Positions 12,101 to 27,100 of a stretch of DNA of 64,000 bases are shown here, piece by piece (position 1 is the stretch's first letter; each line of letters starts with the position of its first letter). The DNA is from Dermatemys mawii (taxonomy: Eukaryota; Chordata; Testudines; Dermatemydidae), in assembly GCA_007922305.1 (NCBI GenBank), contig ML677334.1, forward strand, positions 20,909,626 to 20,973,625, in the 5' to 3' direction. The translations under genes and the position numbers were made by a program. The notes beneath the pieces are model-generated. The model worked only from the letters and a program-made list of their open reading frames with translations, ran no database searches and was not told the DNA's origin.

Positions 12101-15100
12101 TGCCACCCTCTTTTGGGTAGTCTTTTTAAAGCCTCAGAAGAGGACTTGGGAAGAGCAACAGGCCCTATTTCCCTGCTCTAAACCCACTGGCTCCTAGACA
12201 CTGTGGGTACTGCTACACAGTCTGCGGAAATAAGCCTCCCAGCTCAGGATTGCACACTTGGGCTTTTGCTACCATGCTAAAAACATGTAGGGACATTGTG
12301 GCTTGGGCAGGAATTCAGGCTCTGAAGCGTAGGGTGGGGATGGACTTCAGAGCCCAAGCTACAGCTTCAAAACGCTATCTACATAAATATCTTTAGTGCA
12401 GTAGTAGTAGCTCAAGTCTCTCTCAACCCCATCTGAAAGACTTGTTGCCATGAGCAGCGTACACTTACCCTCCACCTTGATACCTAGGGCAAAAGCCTCA
12501 CCAGCCGCTTTTTGAAACATTCTCAAAACCCCAGGACACCCACTGAGGAGAGCTCTGTGTGCACAGAACAAGCTGCATAATTGGAGTTTTATGTCCTGAT
12601 TTAGAAAAATACTTAAGGAAGTGTCTAACTGTAATCATATGAGCCATTGAAGTCAATGGAACTACTTACGTGTTGAGAGGTAGGCATTAGTTTAAATGCA
12701 TTGCTGAATTGGATCGTTTGATTGTAAATTCTTTCTTACAGTGACCAGTCTTTTTATGTCTGAATTGTACCAACACACTTTTTGGGTGCTATATGAATAG
12801 TATATAATTGCTATGTCCATGTTTAAAGGAAATGTCATGGAACAAAGAAGTGTGTTCCTTATTTTTTTGTGATATATAAAATAGTCTTGAAAGTTTAAAA
12901 AAAGTCTTTCCTTAGAAGAAGAAAAGTTATGTTACTCCCTTTTTGGAGTGCTTCTTTGGAAGATACAGAAATGTGTGTTAGGAGCTTTTTCATGCCCTTG
13001 TTAAAGGGACGGAAGTATTAAATCCTTAAGAATGGCCCTGCCTACGTTAAGGAAATATACCAGCATTGTCTACACTGATTGTAGTTACACATGGGGGATA
13101 CACTGCATTGGTGCAAAATGGGGCTTATTTCAGTCCTGGTCAATTTGACATGTTACTAACTGAAGCTGTACACCCTGTTTATGTTAGGAGTTTACATGGG
13201 TGTAACTATAATGATATGGTTATACCAGTGCAATTTTTCTTAATGTAGATGGAGTAAAAGTGGGGGTTTTCCTTCCCAAGTGGTCTGATATTTAAAAAAA
13301 AACAAACCCTAAGACTTAAGAGTCTGAATAAACATTACTTATCCTCAGTAAATCATTGATATTTTCTCTACATCCTGAGTATTTGAGTGTGAATGAGAGC
13401 TGAAACACCACAAATTATTCTCCCTTCCCCCTCAAAAAGCCAAACGAATGTCTTAATCAAAAAGACACTAAAAATATGTCAACCCATTTTTATCTTTTTT
13501 GTCATGTTTTAGACTAATATCTGCATCATACTGTTCAAAATTCCCTCATCCAGTTAAACATCTTTCCCAAAGTTAGCAAAAGCTTTTTTAACATGGAAAT
13601 GTTTTCTTAACTGAATCAAATGCAAATTCAAGTCCTTTTGAAAACTGGTGAAGTTGAGCTCATGATTTATAAATCTTACACAACTGCTCATTTTTAAAGA
13701 GTATCTCATCTGTCCCAAAACAGTTTGTTCTACATGTCTCAAGTACCACAAACAGTTCTTAAGAAAGTTGGAATTTTGCAATCATATCAATTAGCATTAC
13801 TCAGATGTAGTAATTTAGTCTTTGTGAAAGGGTTATGCACTTTTCAGTACTGCTTACAATCTTAAATCAGCATATTTCATCTTGGGTATCTTGCATTGCT
13901 AAATTCATTCCGCGTTTAAGTAGTACAAGAAACTTTGTAGTATACAAAATACTAAATTTGCAAATACTTAAGCACTTATCTTGAAGCACTTTGCAGGCTT
14001 AGTTATTCATCATGCTGCTGTTGTCCTCACATACATTTGAAGGCCTATACTTTAGTTTCAGAATTGCTGGGCATGAACTTCTACAGTCTCTGTTTGTGCA
14101 CATGCAGATGCAAGCACAGTAGCAGATTTTTTTCTAGATACCTAGTGATGTGCTCCCCTTTTTCTAGAAATTTAAGGCCTTATTTTCAAAGGAACCTCAT
14201 CTAGTCTCTGTCACACCACACATGCATTGTCTCTCTCAATCCAACCTCCCCCCAATAGTTCCTCCTTTACTTATCATTAATATTTCACATTCAAGATTAA
14301 AGAGATGGTGGTACAATCAGAATATAACTATTGCAGGAAAATACAATAGATTGATGCTTATGTTGTCAACAATGGTTGCAACAGAAGCACAGAGCATTGA
14401 ACTGAGATCTCAACGGAAGGGAAACTGCAAAGCTTGTTCTAGTTTTCAGTGTAAATATCTGTCATTTAAAATTCTACTAGTTCTTTAGTTTTCCCCCTTA
14501 AGAAGTGCAGAAAAGGTTCACTATGATTAAACTTTGCTGTGTTTTAAGTTTTCAGTATGTCAAGTCTGAGCTGCAATCTCTGGACTTGGTTTTACAGATA
14601 TCTTTCTGATCTCCATGCTTCTGGGGACCCTGCGTGGCAATGTATTGGTGCCCAGCACAAATGGATTCTTCAACTCATGCACAACTGCAAAGAGAGCTAT
14701 GTTAAAGATCAAAAAGGCAAGAATGTTTTTCCAGTTTACAGAAAGTCTTTGGTTTGACACTTAAGGGTTTGACATGGTTTTTTATATTTTATTAGACAAG
14801 CTGTGGTGTATGTGAAACGTTTTGCTTGCTATCCTCTGTTTCACCAGTTTTTCTTAAGTTGAGGTTGATTTAAATATTAATATGTATGCAGTTCTCATAC
14901 TTCAGACCTGTTACATGTAGAAAACACAAAAGCAAAGGTTAGAATTAATTATAAAAACTCTTTACTTTAGCTTAATGGCATTAAATAGTGCAAATATTAT
15001 TAGGCTTTATCCATTCAGCTAAAGTTAGATCCAACCCTCGAAATATTTCTCCATGTTGTGTTTAATTCATATTGATTTTTAATTGGTGAATACAGATAAC

Positions 15101-18100
15101 CATTGTCAGAGTATATGCCAATAATGCATGGATAGGTAGGAGACTGGAACATTGTGGAATACTGAATTTGCACATATATTTTTATTGAGACTCAGTTTAG
15201 AGATCGGCAAGTTGGCTGCAACCTGCTACAGTATCTAGCTATCCCACTTATTCAGTTTTACCAACAGGTTCATCAACTACTCAATGATCTTCATTTTCAC
15301 TGGTGTTGCCATTGGAAGTATTGCTTTTATATAGAGTTCTTCCAGTAATTTCATCACCACAACTGGCAGTTAACATGGTCTGTTATAATAATATTCTTTC
15401 CAGAAAAACTAGTCATAAGGCAGGGTGTGAAGCTAAAGAAAATAGTACCATACTTTGATTTGACTTGGAAAATTAACTATTGGCCAAATTTTAGTATCCA
15501 TATGGATCCATCCAACATATTGAATAGCATGTTTTTTCATGTAAAGTGTCAATAAGATACTACTAAAGGTAAGTTTGTATCAACATCTGTCCCTCTTCTG
15601 GGCAGAAAGATAATTGCCATATTAATGTTACTCCGTGTATATCCCAAACCAAAAGTATCTCCTCTTTGGAACAAGAAATCCAGTGAACTGTATCTGTTGT
15701 AGAAGTGTTCCACAGAACTGGTAGAGGACTCTTAGACTTGTTTCTCCTTCCAAAAAGGTTACCAGGCGAGATATACGGTTCAGCAGGTACTTTGTATTGA
15801 ACATGTTGAAGGTAATAGAACCATGAATTCATGAGATCTGGTTAGAACGTGCACAGCATATACCTTTAACCTCAGTCCACCCTAACGGATGATACTGTGT
15901 GCAACTATGCCAGCAGTGACAGAAGGGGAGATTTTCATTCAAGAATTGAGCAATTTAGGTGCAAAAAACTAACATAAAAAAGATAGCTGTAGGCATTCTT
16001 TTTCTCATGTCACCTGAGGGCTTATTGAGAGCAATCATCCCTTAGCTTGTTACCCAGAGAAATAACCCAGGAAGATATGAGGTTGAGACTATTTTTTCTA
16101 AAGCTGTCTAGAAGTGTTTCTCAACGACCGGCCTGAGATCTCTCTGAGACAGTTTAGGAAGGCAGCAAGCTTATCCCTGGTATAAAAAAGGCTAAAAAAC
16201 ACTGTCCTGGAAGACTTCTAAAGACATGTTTAATTAAAATTAATAGAAGATGTATGTTCAAATTTCCTAGCTTGCCTCAAAAATCTCAACCTATTTATAA
16301 CACTTCTCCTTACTCCTTATTATCTGACTTGTTAAGGTGTGGAATTTTCAGCAATTCACTCCCATCCCAAATGCTAATACTAAGCAGTTTATTGTATTAG
16401 CTGTCTTTCTGGGAACGAAACAGGAGGAATTTATGTAACTTTAGTCCGCAGAACGAAGACTTTTATACGTGGATGGAACAAGCGATACATATGTACATAC
16501 ATACATTAAATGAGCTTAAATTAATGTGATCAGAGACATAAAATAGATTAAAACATACTGTAATAAATATGGCTTTCCAGTAGGAAATATGTCTTTCCAT
16601 TCTAGGCGTAAAATTGGTTATGCATGAAACTGAGAAATCTAATCAACTTATAGAAATAGAAACAAGACTGTTGACAGAAGGAAGTTATTTGTATTTATAC
16701 TGCATTCAGAGGCCATTTTGTAAGTGAAGTAGGGAACAGATTTTCAGACTGCAGTCTTCTATTAAAAGCTCCCTTTTCCAAGAAAGATTCTTTTGTATAT
16801 CAAGCATTTGGCAGGAGAGGTGGGTCATAAGGTTGATATTTTTTCGAACACTGTATTAGATCTTTCTCAAGGTTTCAGTTTTTAACAGGCATAGCATGCA
16901 CTTATCCTAGCAGATGGTGCTCTTCATATTGTAAACATTGGGATACAGAACTAAAGATTACTGCTGCACCTTAAGCACACCAACATTAATCGTTGGATAT
17001 TCCAGACTGTTCTTCCACTGACTGATTATACAACACAAATTTGATACATAGATTTAAATTGAACCAGGACTGACTGTGCTAAAACTCCAGTAAAGATACC
17101 TCAAATACCAGTAGGAGGTGGACAGAGAGATGTGTGTATGATGTATTTCCCAACTTGTTGTGAGTTAGCATCACAAGCAATTTGCAGCTAAATTGTATCT
17201 GTTTGAAAGCAGACTAGTTCTCTAGTTTGTTACACATGAAGAATTTTCTATTGCCTTAATACAAGTATAATTCAACTCTTAAATTCCTGTGAAACAGGTC
17301 CAAAATTAGACCAAAGCCTTTGCTTTTCCTGCCAGGAAAGCCTTTGGTTAACCCCCTGCTGGCATCCCCAGACAGGATTTTTAGAGGTTATCATCAAAGA
17401 TTGTTGGGTTTTTGGTTTGCTGGTTTTTTTATTGAATTTTTTTTGGTTCAGGTTTTTTTGGGGGATGGGGGAAAGTTTGTGGTATATGCAGGGGAAATAG
17501 TTTAACACTACAGTTATTTGCTAAATGCCCCAGTTAACAAGGATGAGCGAGGCATTTAGCATGTCAATTATTCTACGACCTGTCCACAATGGGGATTTTT
17601 CCTATTTCAGCTATTGGTGATCAACCACCAGTGTATCTGAGCCAATAAAAACCTGTAGTGCATGAACAGTGTCAACTGCTATAAGAGCTCCTCGTGTGTA
17701 AATATTGGATTTGTCTGTCTGCATTAGAGAGTTCAGAGATGCAGCTACACCAGCCAGGCCACTGGTAGCTGTAATCAGGACAAATCTCCAGTGTAGACAA
17801 GGATTATATTTGCTTCCTCACTATGCATGTATTTTTTTTTTTATTTCCCTAGAGTTGCTCTGACAATCTACCCTGCTGTCAATGATCAGAATCTCAAAGC
17901 CCTCTACTAAGCATAACTAGAGAAGGACATTACTCAATATAGATGCTCATGTAGCTGACATTTTTAGTGTCTTCTGTAGTTTAAATAGATATTTAAACAT
18001 TATTTTGTATCCCAAATGAAGGTAGACAATTCACAAGAGTACCATAATCAGAAAAAAAAATTTCTTTACTTCGGCACTGCTGGACAAGCTGCAGCCTATA

Positions 18101-21100
18101 GTAATTGTTAGTGGTAGCTAGGATGTGCTAGACTTCTGAGCCACCATATCAGAGTGCAGAGCTTGCAAATGCAACTTGGAAATGCTGAAAGAGGGAAAAG
18201 ATAGCAAGCTTAGAATACTGTATCAGTCCTGAAGTTTATTCCTGGAATTTGTAAGTAGGGCTCATTAGAAATTCTGCATATTTCAAATGTTCTCTGCTCA
18301 GATTGTGAAGGTATATATTTTACTGTCCCATTGAAAGTTATGTCAGGCTGTGAACTGTGTAAAACTATTTAGCAGCCTGGCATGGATGTAGAAGCTGACA
18401 ACTGAAATAGCAAATCAGTTATAATAATTAAAGAAATCTTTTGATGGAAGAGTCCAGGCTCCATACAAACTACACAAATCTGGTGATTAGGTAAATGGTT
18501 ATGTTTATCTTCTGAGGGTAGAGATAAGGAGTACAATGAGGGAAAGAGAATCTTAACAAAATATGTGGGGGAGGGGAAATTTCTAAAGTACTTCGGTGCA
18601 TTTTTTAGTTCATTTCTCAGAAATGATATTCAGACAGAGAACAAGAACATAAATCCATGCAAATTAATGGACTAATCTTTCATGGCTGGCACCAGCACAA
18701 CCTTCACAGCAGCTTTTTTGAGTTGGGAAGCAGATTACAGAGGAGATTACAGGACTTCTTTGCTCCCTCTTCAACACTTAAAGACCAGAACAAGTGCCCT
18801 CTATCTCAGTTGAGGAGCAATTCTAGATGCATGAGACAATGATCCTTATCGCAAACTGAACCCAACAATGATACTCACTCCCACCAGGTGATAGAGCATT
18901 GTCTCTCCTACCAGCAGGTAAAATAGTTCTTGGAGATCAGAACTTCCTGTTTGCCCTCTCAAACCAAAGCGAGCTTGCCAGCCACTCATCCTCCTACTGC
19001 AAGGAACAGTTCTCATCATCCTCTGTTTCCCCAAAACTGATCAGATGATAATCCTTAGGCATAATAGATGATGTGGATAACAGACATTGCATTAATCCCG
19101 GACACATCTCCTGCCATATTTCCAGTGTACATCACCAATGTTCACAGAAGACCTGTGTCTGATGAAGTATGCAAGCAGAAGCTAGCATAGGTAGTGCAAG
19201 AAATTATTAGAATCCAACGTAAAAGTGTAACAGTGAATGAGACCAAGAAACTACCCTTCTCCGCACCATGCGCTGTGAAAAATACTAGGCCATGGAAGTT
19301 TTCCAGATGATGAGCCAGATACTCCAGATTATCTTTGTCCAACTGCAGACCCTGGTACAATGACAAGACCCCATGATACTCCTTAACAGAGGTTCTGAAA
19401 GCTCAGAGATCCACATCATCAGGTGTAAGGTGTACCCATGTTTTTTAATGACTAGTCAATGCAAGAGAAGGTCACGTTTTGCCTATTGCTGAACTGAGAT
19501 TATCAGTGCCGCTATTAGAAGAGGAAAATCTACTGATCACCTTGAAAACATGAAATGACACCATTTGGTACTCAAGAATCCAACAAATGAATAGGAGGAT
19601 AGATACTTAGGCACTTTTGAAAATTCCCCTAGGTATCTAACGACCTTTGACAATCTGGCCCTAAGTGACTTGCAAATCATCATGTAGGACGTCTGTGACA
19701 GAACAGTGACTTGAACCTATCTCTCACAGATTCTAGGTTAATGCCATAACTACTGGAGTGTCCTCCTCCTGACCTCAGGCCCACAAACAAATTCAACCTC
19801 TTCCAGTAAGTTTTCAGAGATGGGATGTAAACATGCAACTGTGCCCCTGCTAATATCTTCTAGACTCATTAGGAATTTTTGGCCAGTTTGCCCATCAAGG
19901 TCATCTTATCTGCTTGTGAAGTCACTTATTCCTATGATGGATTTGAACCTTCTAGGCAGACAAAGCCCATATTTTTTCATAGGCTTTTGGGAAGGGGTGA
20001 TGGTTTGAGAGATTTGGATTTATTTTGTTATCTTCATAATATTTGCTAGTGAAAAGTTCTCTCTCCAAAGATGGGATGAGCAGTCCTTTATATTTGTATT
20101 TTTTTTATTTTACATTTATGGAACAATTGCCCAGACATTGGATTGGACCCCTTTTATAAATCTAAATAAATACTTGCAGCACTGCATCAGGCTACTGATT
20201 TGTCGAAAGACTGATTGTAGATAGAGCTAAAGTCCTTCCTCTCAATTAGTTCATAGACTCATCCTCCCCAAGGAATATTCTCCAAATAAAAAGAAATAGA
20301 ATTATAGGAGGCTTTTAATTGCTATTTGAATTTAAAACCTGCCTTGTGAAAAGCACTGTCAGATCTTAATGTCTGCTCAAAGCAGATAGGACTTGTATAT
20401 CTTCTGAAAGGCCTAAACAGTAAACTCTATAGTACTCCATTTTTCACTTTGGGATGGATAGTCCTGAGTTCATCCTGCTGTGATATGGAGGAATCTAGGT
20501 ATTTTCAAACCTGGTGCTTAGACACCTTAGTTATCCCCTGCAGCTAAAACAATATTTATTGGCCACTCCTTTACCATTTGGCCCTTTTTTTGGTTCTTGG
20601 TTTTTCACTACTTTTTTAGGCCTCTCATAATCAGATTCACTGTAGTACAGGATACATAAGGGATATTATAATGAAGTAAAATAGCAGGCAAATAAATGCA
20701 AATAAATAAGCTTTAGTTTAAAATTTGCCTAGGGGTACGGGGAGCAGTGCCAAAATACAGTGACTATTGGGATTTCTAAAGTGAATATGAGGGAAAGAAA
20801 CAATAGAGATTAAGATAGTTATTGCTGGATCTTTACTTTTGATTATGTGGGTCTTGTGACCCTGTGAACTAAAATAGGGAAGGAACCTAATGTTATCTTA
20901 AATGACTGGAGTTAATATCTTCATTTATCAAAATATCTTCACATAAGATGTTGTTCGGTATTAGAGCAAAGATATAATCATTTTTCAAACCCCCTAAAAT
21001 AGAGTCTTATAAAAATGCCAAGACAATTATAGCATGAGATGCCTGCTGCAATATGGGGGGCATAGTTGGTATGTAGATCCTGTCTACATTGTGTGTTATT

Positions 21101-24100
21101 TTTTAAAAAAGTAAACATATTTATCTATCTTAAAACAGAATAATGTACCACTTTTAGCCAATTGTTTAATACTAAAATTGTATCATTTTCACAGAACTTT
21201 TAGTATGGTGCTCTACTGTGGGTGCTGTCTTAAAGGATATATGTTTTCTTTTGATGCCAGAATAACAGCAGCTGTACATAGTGTGAAGGAAGGAGGCAGA
21301 TGCTTAGACCACTTTGCTCTTTCTTCTGTACTATACTAGAATTCTATTCACCTTGCGATGAATGATCTATCTTTGTTAGAGCAGACAGGCCAGCAAGGCT
21401 TGTGTCAAAGGGGCCTTTTCAATTTGTTATCCTAGCAGCTGGTTCTTTTCTACTGCCTTCACTTACTGTACATCTGGAAGAAGACTTCTTGCAGCTGGGA
21501 GCCATTTTATGTCTAAACCACATCCCCTGTCCGTCATAGAAATACTCTTTTGAAAGTGACTATCCAGCAAAATTCTTAATAAGTTATTAATTAGGAAATT
21601 AAAATATTAATCATTACAGAGCTTGACATCGGGTTGTTTGTTTTGTTTTTATTATTATCTGTTAGTCTGCTGTTCACACTTGCTGTGGACATCTTGTGGG
21701 GGGGAGGGGGCGGGAAGTGTTCCTTTATATATCAGTTTAAATTGTTTAAACCTATGTTGCAGGCAGTAAGGGTCTGACAATAAAAAGAAAACAATTAGAT
21801 CAAGGCGAACACTTACAAATGGGTGAAATGCTGGTCACATTGAAATCAATAGTACAAATCCCACTGGCTTCAGTTGCTAGAATTTCCCCCAGTACCAAAA
21901 TTAGGCAATCCTTATTTAGGTGACTAAATAAGTGGTCTGTCAAGGAAGCTGAAAACTTCAGCTTTGCTAAAATAGACCAGTAAAAACAAACTCACTTTTG
22001 TGTAGGTGCCTAACTCTAGATACTGAGCTTTGAAAATGAAAAATATTTGTGAAGTTCTTAATTGTTATGCCAAATCTGTTTTCTTTCTGTAAACAAATTG
22101 CTATTTTAAATATAAAACCTTTTTTGCACCATTTGTTTTCAAACATATTCCAGAAATATCTGTGGTTTTGAAGTATCACAACTCCAATCTACTAAATGCT
22201 AATTTTTCCTGTTTTCTTTGAATGGAATGTTTTGTATTTTTACTTCTAAATATATATATATATATATATATATGAGAGTTATAAGGGCAAACAAAACAGA
22301 ATAACTTATCTCTTGATACAGGTTAATTTTAAGGGAATTTGTAGTACTCCCTTAATTTCTTGCCTCAGCAAATTGAAATTCTTCTGTGTGGTGTGCTTGA
22401 AAGGAATCCTATCCTGGTTGTGTCAGTGCAGGCTCCAGGCACTGCATGTTTGGTCAACAAGCAGCAGTGGGTGGTCAGGCTGTAGCACAGGACAAGGGCC
22501 TGCTGTGCACAGGAAAAAATGTTCAAAGGTGTTTAAGGGTGGTAAGGAAGTCTGCCGCCCTTCAGAGAGTCCAGAAGCTATAGATCAGTATATCCTCACA
22601 CTGTTGTGGCCTGTGAGAAAGCTCCCTATAAGAGACATAAAGGATGAGAAAATACAGTAACTATATTCACCTAGTTACACATGTGCAGAGCCCTCTTAAA
22701 TTTTGCACATATGCATGCCATATATACAGTAGTCTGTTGTTTGAGTATAGTCTGGCATTTTGGCTTATAAAGGAAAATTGTAATTCTTCAGATTGAAAAA
22801 TTCCTAAAACTGAGCTGTAACATGTCTCATTAGAAGTTGCTTTTTCAATCCAAGGAGAAATAATATTCCTCAGTAGAGCCAAACTTCAATCAATATCTCT
22901 TCTGAAATCCTTTTAAAGAATTTTAGTTGAGTTTTACTTGAATGACATGCCAGGTACAGTTTGATACAGAAATGAGGTCCCGTTTAAAGGTGGCTCAGAG
23001 ACTAAATCTTACTGTTATAGCGAAAAAGAACAAATAAAGTCAAGGTACAGAGAATTTTATGGAACAGATGTATGCTGCAGAATAGTTTCACAAATAAGTT
23101 TTAAAATACGGAAATTAAGTCGTTTACAGAGTTTACGTTGTTGAACAGTTTGTAGATTACAGCAAAATTACTTTTTAAGTATATTGCCTGTAAAGCTTCA
23201 ATGAATTTGCACATAGTAACATGCTGGTTATACAGTATAATCCATATTGCGTACTGTATGTAAATTTGTTCATATAATATATATGTATATGTTACTAAAG
23301 AGAGAACTCCCATTTATAGGAGCATGCACAGAAGACTATATTCATAATTACTTACTCTACAGTAAGTGTATGCCTAAATGTAGTAGATGTCCTCACAAGA
23401 CATAGTTGTTTTATATGCAAGGGCCTGATTTTGAGAGTTGCTGAGCACAGACAGTGAGTGTGCATAAATCTGAAACATAACCATTCTAATATTATTTTAT
23501 ACCATTTTATCACTGTAAATATATGTGATATAAAATACATATTCTAGTATATTTTATTTTCAGATAGCATAGGAAAATATTAAAAAATGACTTTAAAAAT
23601 CCTGGATTAATGAATATAAAAATCTTAAATTACAAATTCTGCTTTATTTGATCTTTTCATGGTTTTATAATTGTAGATATAAAAAGGCTTTAATTACATT
23701 TGCAGTCTGTTAGCATGGTGGGGTAGATGAGGAGAATGTGGTAAATTCTAATTTAAATTTTTATTTTTCTGGGTTCCTTTAGTTAAATATACGCTTTGGC
23801 ACTGTAGTCTCTAACAAATATGCTCTACGCCGATACTATGTTTTGGAACAAAATATTTCTGTGCTATCAAAGATGTGATACATTAAAAAAGTGTATGTCT
23901 GGAATGTGTATTTATGCTCCATATACGCTATCTTAAATCCTGTTCCTGCAATGTGAAGCCCTTGATTTCTTGAAATTCAAATATAAGATACTAAGAATCT
24001 CGGGTAAAAAATTGTAGAATGTGTGTGAAAAAGTAAGTTTTTTTCTGGAATCACAGTAATTTCTTTTGAGGTTTTAAATATTTACTGAACATTAATATCT

Positions 24101-27100
24101 CCATTCCATACTTTGCTCTTAAAATAATTCATTGTGTTATATTCCATGGCTAACGTGGTACTTGTGCTCCTAGAGAGAAATAGTTGAATATGGAAGAAAA
24201 CTTATTTGTAAGTTAACTTCCACTTTTCAAGATTTATGTTTAGTATGCAGTCTTCAAGCGCTATCTTCTGGTCAGTTCAGAGCAAGATCGGCTTTGCTAA
24301 TGTACTCCAGATGTTTATTAGTCCTGGAGGTATATGTGCTGCTTCTGTTCCTTGCTGCTCTGTTATACTTGCTTATAATGTCAGACAACCAAGTAAGAAA
24401 TTAGTTCATGTTAAACTTTCTTTTCCTGGTACCACTGTAACCTGATGATGTGGTTTCTAGTGGAACAAGAGAGTATTCTTTACACTATCTCCTGTTGGTG
24501 AATAAATAAATCATATGAGTTTTTGTAGTATATCAGTGGCAATAGAATTTTACAACTTTCAACCATATCTGTGTAATATCAGACATGCTAAGTGAACTTG
24601 CCTAAAGATCGTTTTGCAAATGGTCTGTTTTTCTTAAATGATTATGCCAATTGACTAGGCACTGTCATGTTTAGAGATTACCTATTTACAAGAAATTCCT
24701 CACAAAGATGTGTGAATGGTGAGGGTAGGAAATCTGTTTCAATATGTTAAAGCATGGTATTTTTGCTGTATATGAAGAAGTGTTAGAGAAAACAGTGTTA
24801 ATTTTAAAGATATATTAAAAAGCACATTTAACTGGAAATATTTATGCTAACTAAATAACTTTGAATTGTCTTACCTTCTTCTGGACATTTCAGAAAAATT
24901 TCATTTTATTTATTTGAATCCTAGAAGTAGTATCAATGGAAAAGCATATACTGATACCAAAGAATTAAGTTAAGCTTTGTGAATTTCACAAGATCATCTG
25001 TGCTATAGCCTACCTCCTTTGGCCTTGGGGAATAATGTATCACATAATTTGTACTTACCCTTTATATTGTTTGGGTTTTCATTCTGTGAGAGAAAGTAAA
25101 TTCACCCCATTCAGATTATTTAATTCGAAAAATGCTTCTAAAATGTTGTTACAGATGTCAAGTTATTCTAAAATTAGAATATTTGGGTATACCTTTTTAA
25201 AAAAATAGGCATATAAGTTGTGAATGCAAAAATTGCATATCCAGGCACAGATCTCTATTGCCTGTGCAATTGCATATTTTATGTACACAATTAACTCTTT
25301 GAATTTACATTATACATGCCTATTTTAAAAATGTTTGCCCTTGCATCAGACATATTTGGATATAAGAATTACTCATCTGCCAGGTTGCATATGAAAGGTT
25401 ATTCACTGAGAGGTTATGCCTGGTTCTCTTAGTTTCAAACGTCGTCTATTGTGCCTGGAGGCAATCCTGGTAAACAACCAACACTCCCCGTGTATCCATT
25501 GCCTCAGGGAATCAAATATTGCCCAGAAGTGTGACTTCTGTCTCGTATTGAAATCTAGATCCAGAAAAAAATAGGGAGATCAGACTGTCTCTCCATGATG
25601 GAGAGCTCAATGTGCCCAGCTTCTTACTCAGCCAAGGGACTCCTCTTATACACCAGCCTCTGAGCAGGTCTCCTGCCTCCACTCTCTCTGAGCCACACTC
25701 CTCAAGGGAATCTAAGAGGAAGACCCAAGGCTCCTCTCATACATCTTCCAAAGCACATGTCCTGTGTTTACCAGGTATAGAATCTACCTAAAAAAAAAAA
25801 AAGTTTGTCGATGTCTTCAGTTACTTCAGTGTCATCTGCTCTCCAGTCTGATCCCCATGAAGCTGCTGCTTCCTCAGATACCATGGGGAACTGCTAGACT
25901 GAAAGAGGGCAAAGCCTTTGGTCTAGTGAGATCATCAGTACCCTCAGTGGACTGAAGCAGCAAGAGGAGCTTTTGCATTGCTTTGTTGGTACAGAATAAG
26001 CCTACTTAGGCTTCTACCATGTTTCCTTTAGTAGAGTGGCTGAGATTCACAGTAGCATCAGCTCCCTCGGCCACTATTATCTCTGTGCACACCACGGACT
26101 CAGTAATGACAGCACACTCAGTACCACAGGAGTTTTGTTTTTCCTGAGACCTGGCTGTACCTAAGATGCCTGATTCTTCACTGCTTGATGCCAACATAGT
26201 TTTGGTACGGAGGGTATCAAGATTGCTGGAAATTCACCTGGTACTTATAGTTTCACCCCAGATTTCTCAGGCTGCTCCACCATTGTATAGTGAGTTTGAG
26301 GAGGGAGGACTCTGATGAAGGCTTTGCATCAGTTTCCCAAATATTGGTCCAAGGCTCTCCTCACCCCTAGAGAGGTCCCCTTTCCAGAAATCTCTGATCA
26401 GTCTATGAGCACTTGTGACACAAGGGCACAACCACCAACTCGCTGGTCTGAGCACCCAGGAGTGCCCCCTCCTATGCCTTATGGACCACCACCTTGTCTT
26501 ACTGGGATCCTTGGGCAGCCTCTCCATCAATTTTCCAGAGTTTTGAGCACCACCCTCACAGATAGCTAAGCAGCCTTCATTATCTCTCCTCTGTAGGAAA
26601 CCTGATCCTCAAGAAGAAACCTTTGAGGAGCAGGAAGCTAGAGCCAGTGAAGAGTTCTCTCCGTTGGCCTTCATCTCTGAATGAAACAGTTATGCCTTCT
26701 CCATCTTACAGATGGTTTTAAGCAGTTTCAGAATCTGATCAGGAAAATTGCTGACTTCTTGCAGATCTCACCCATTCAGTCTCTACAACAATAATTATGA
26801 GATGGATTTCCTGGCTTCAGCTACCTGGATTTCCACAGGAGATCCAGAATACGGTGGAAGACCTCCTTTTTGATTGGTCTAAATTGTTTGCAGACAGCAA
26901 GGATGGATCTCTGCGTACATTAAAGGACTCCAGACCTACTTTGCATTCTCGTAGGCAGATGTATAGATCCTAAAAGAGAAGGTTTAGCAACTTCCATATA
27001 GCTCAAAGATCCTGTCCTGCCCAATTCCTGACTTCTTAGAGGTTGTATGAGCCACATCAGAAGAGAGAGAAATTTCAGAGAAGGAAAATATCCATCTCTC

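Larger units (their letters stand above)
11449..14597 (+). other. EXOC2: EXOC2 intron (3.1 kb)
   Basis: GT-AG intron, acceptor TTGGTTTTACAG. It holds MITE-like sequence at 12200-12400 and 13040-13255 and an old repeat fragment at 12590-12720. 13300-14590 contains nothing I recognise. Confidence 0.85.

Noticed and set aside
11802..12197. Open frame of 131 codons on the + strand
   Set aside because: No family motif, crosses into a MITE-like repeat and lies within an intron with proper flanking EXOC2 exons.
22313..22660. Open frame of 115 codons on the + strand in the 15-kb intron
   Set aside because: No recognisable motif, no splice-site context fitting EXOC2 and no start context of note. EXOC2 is already continuous from exon 5 to exon 6 without it.
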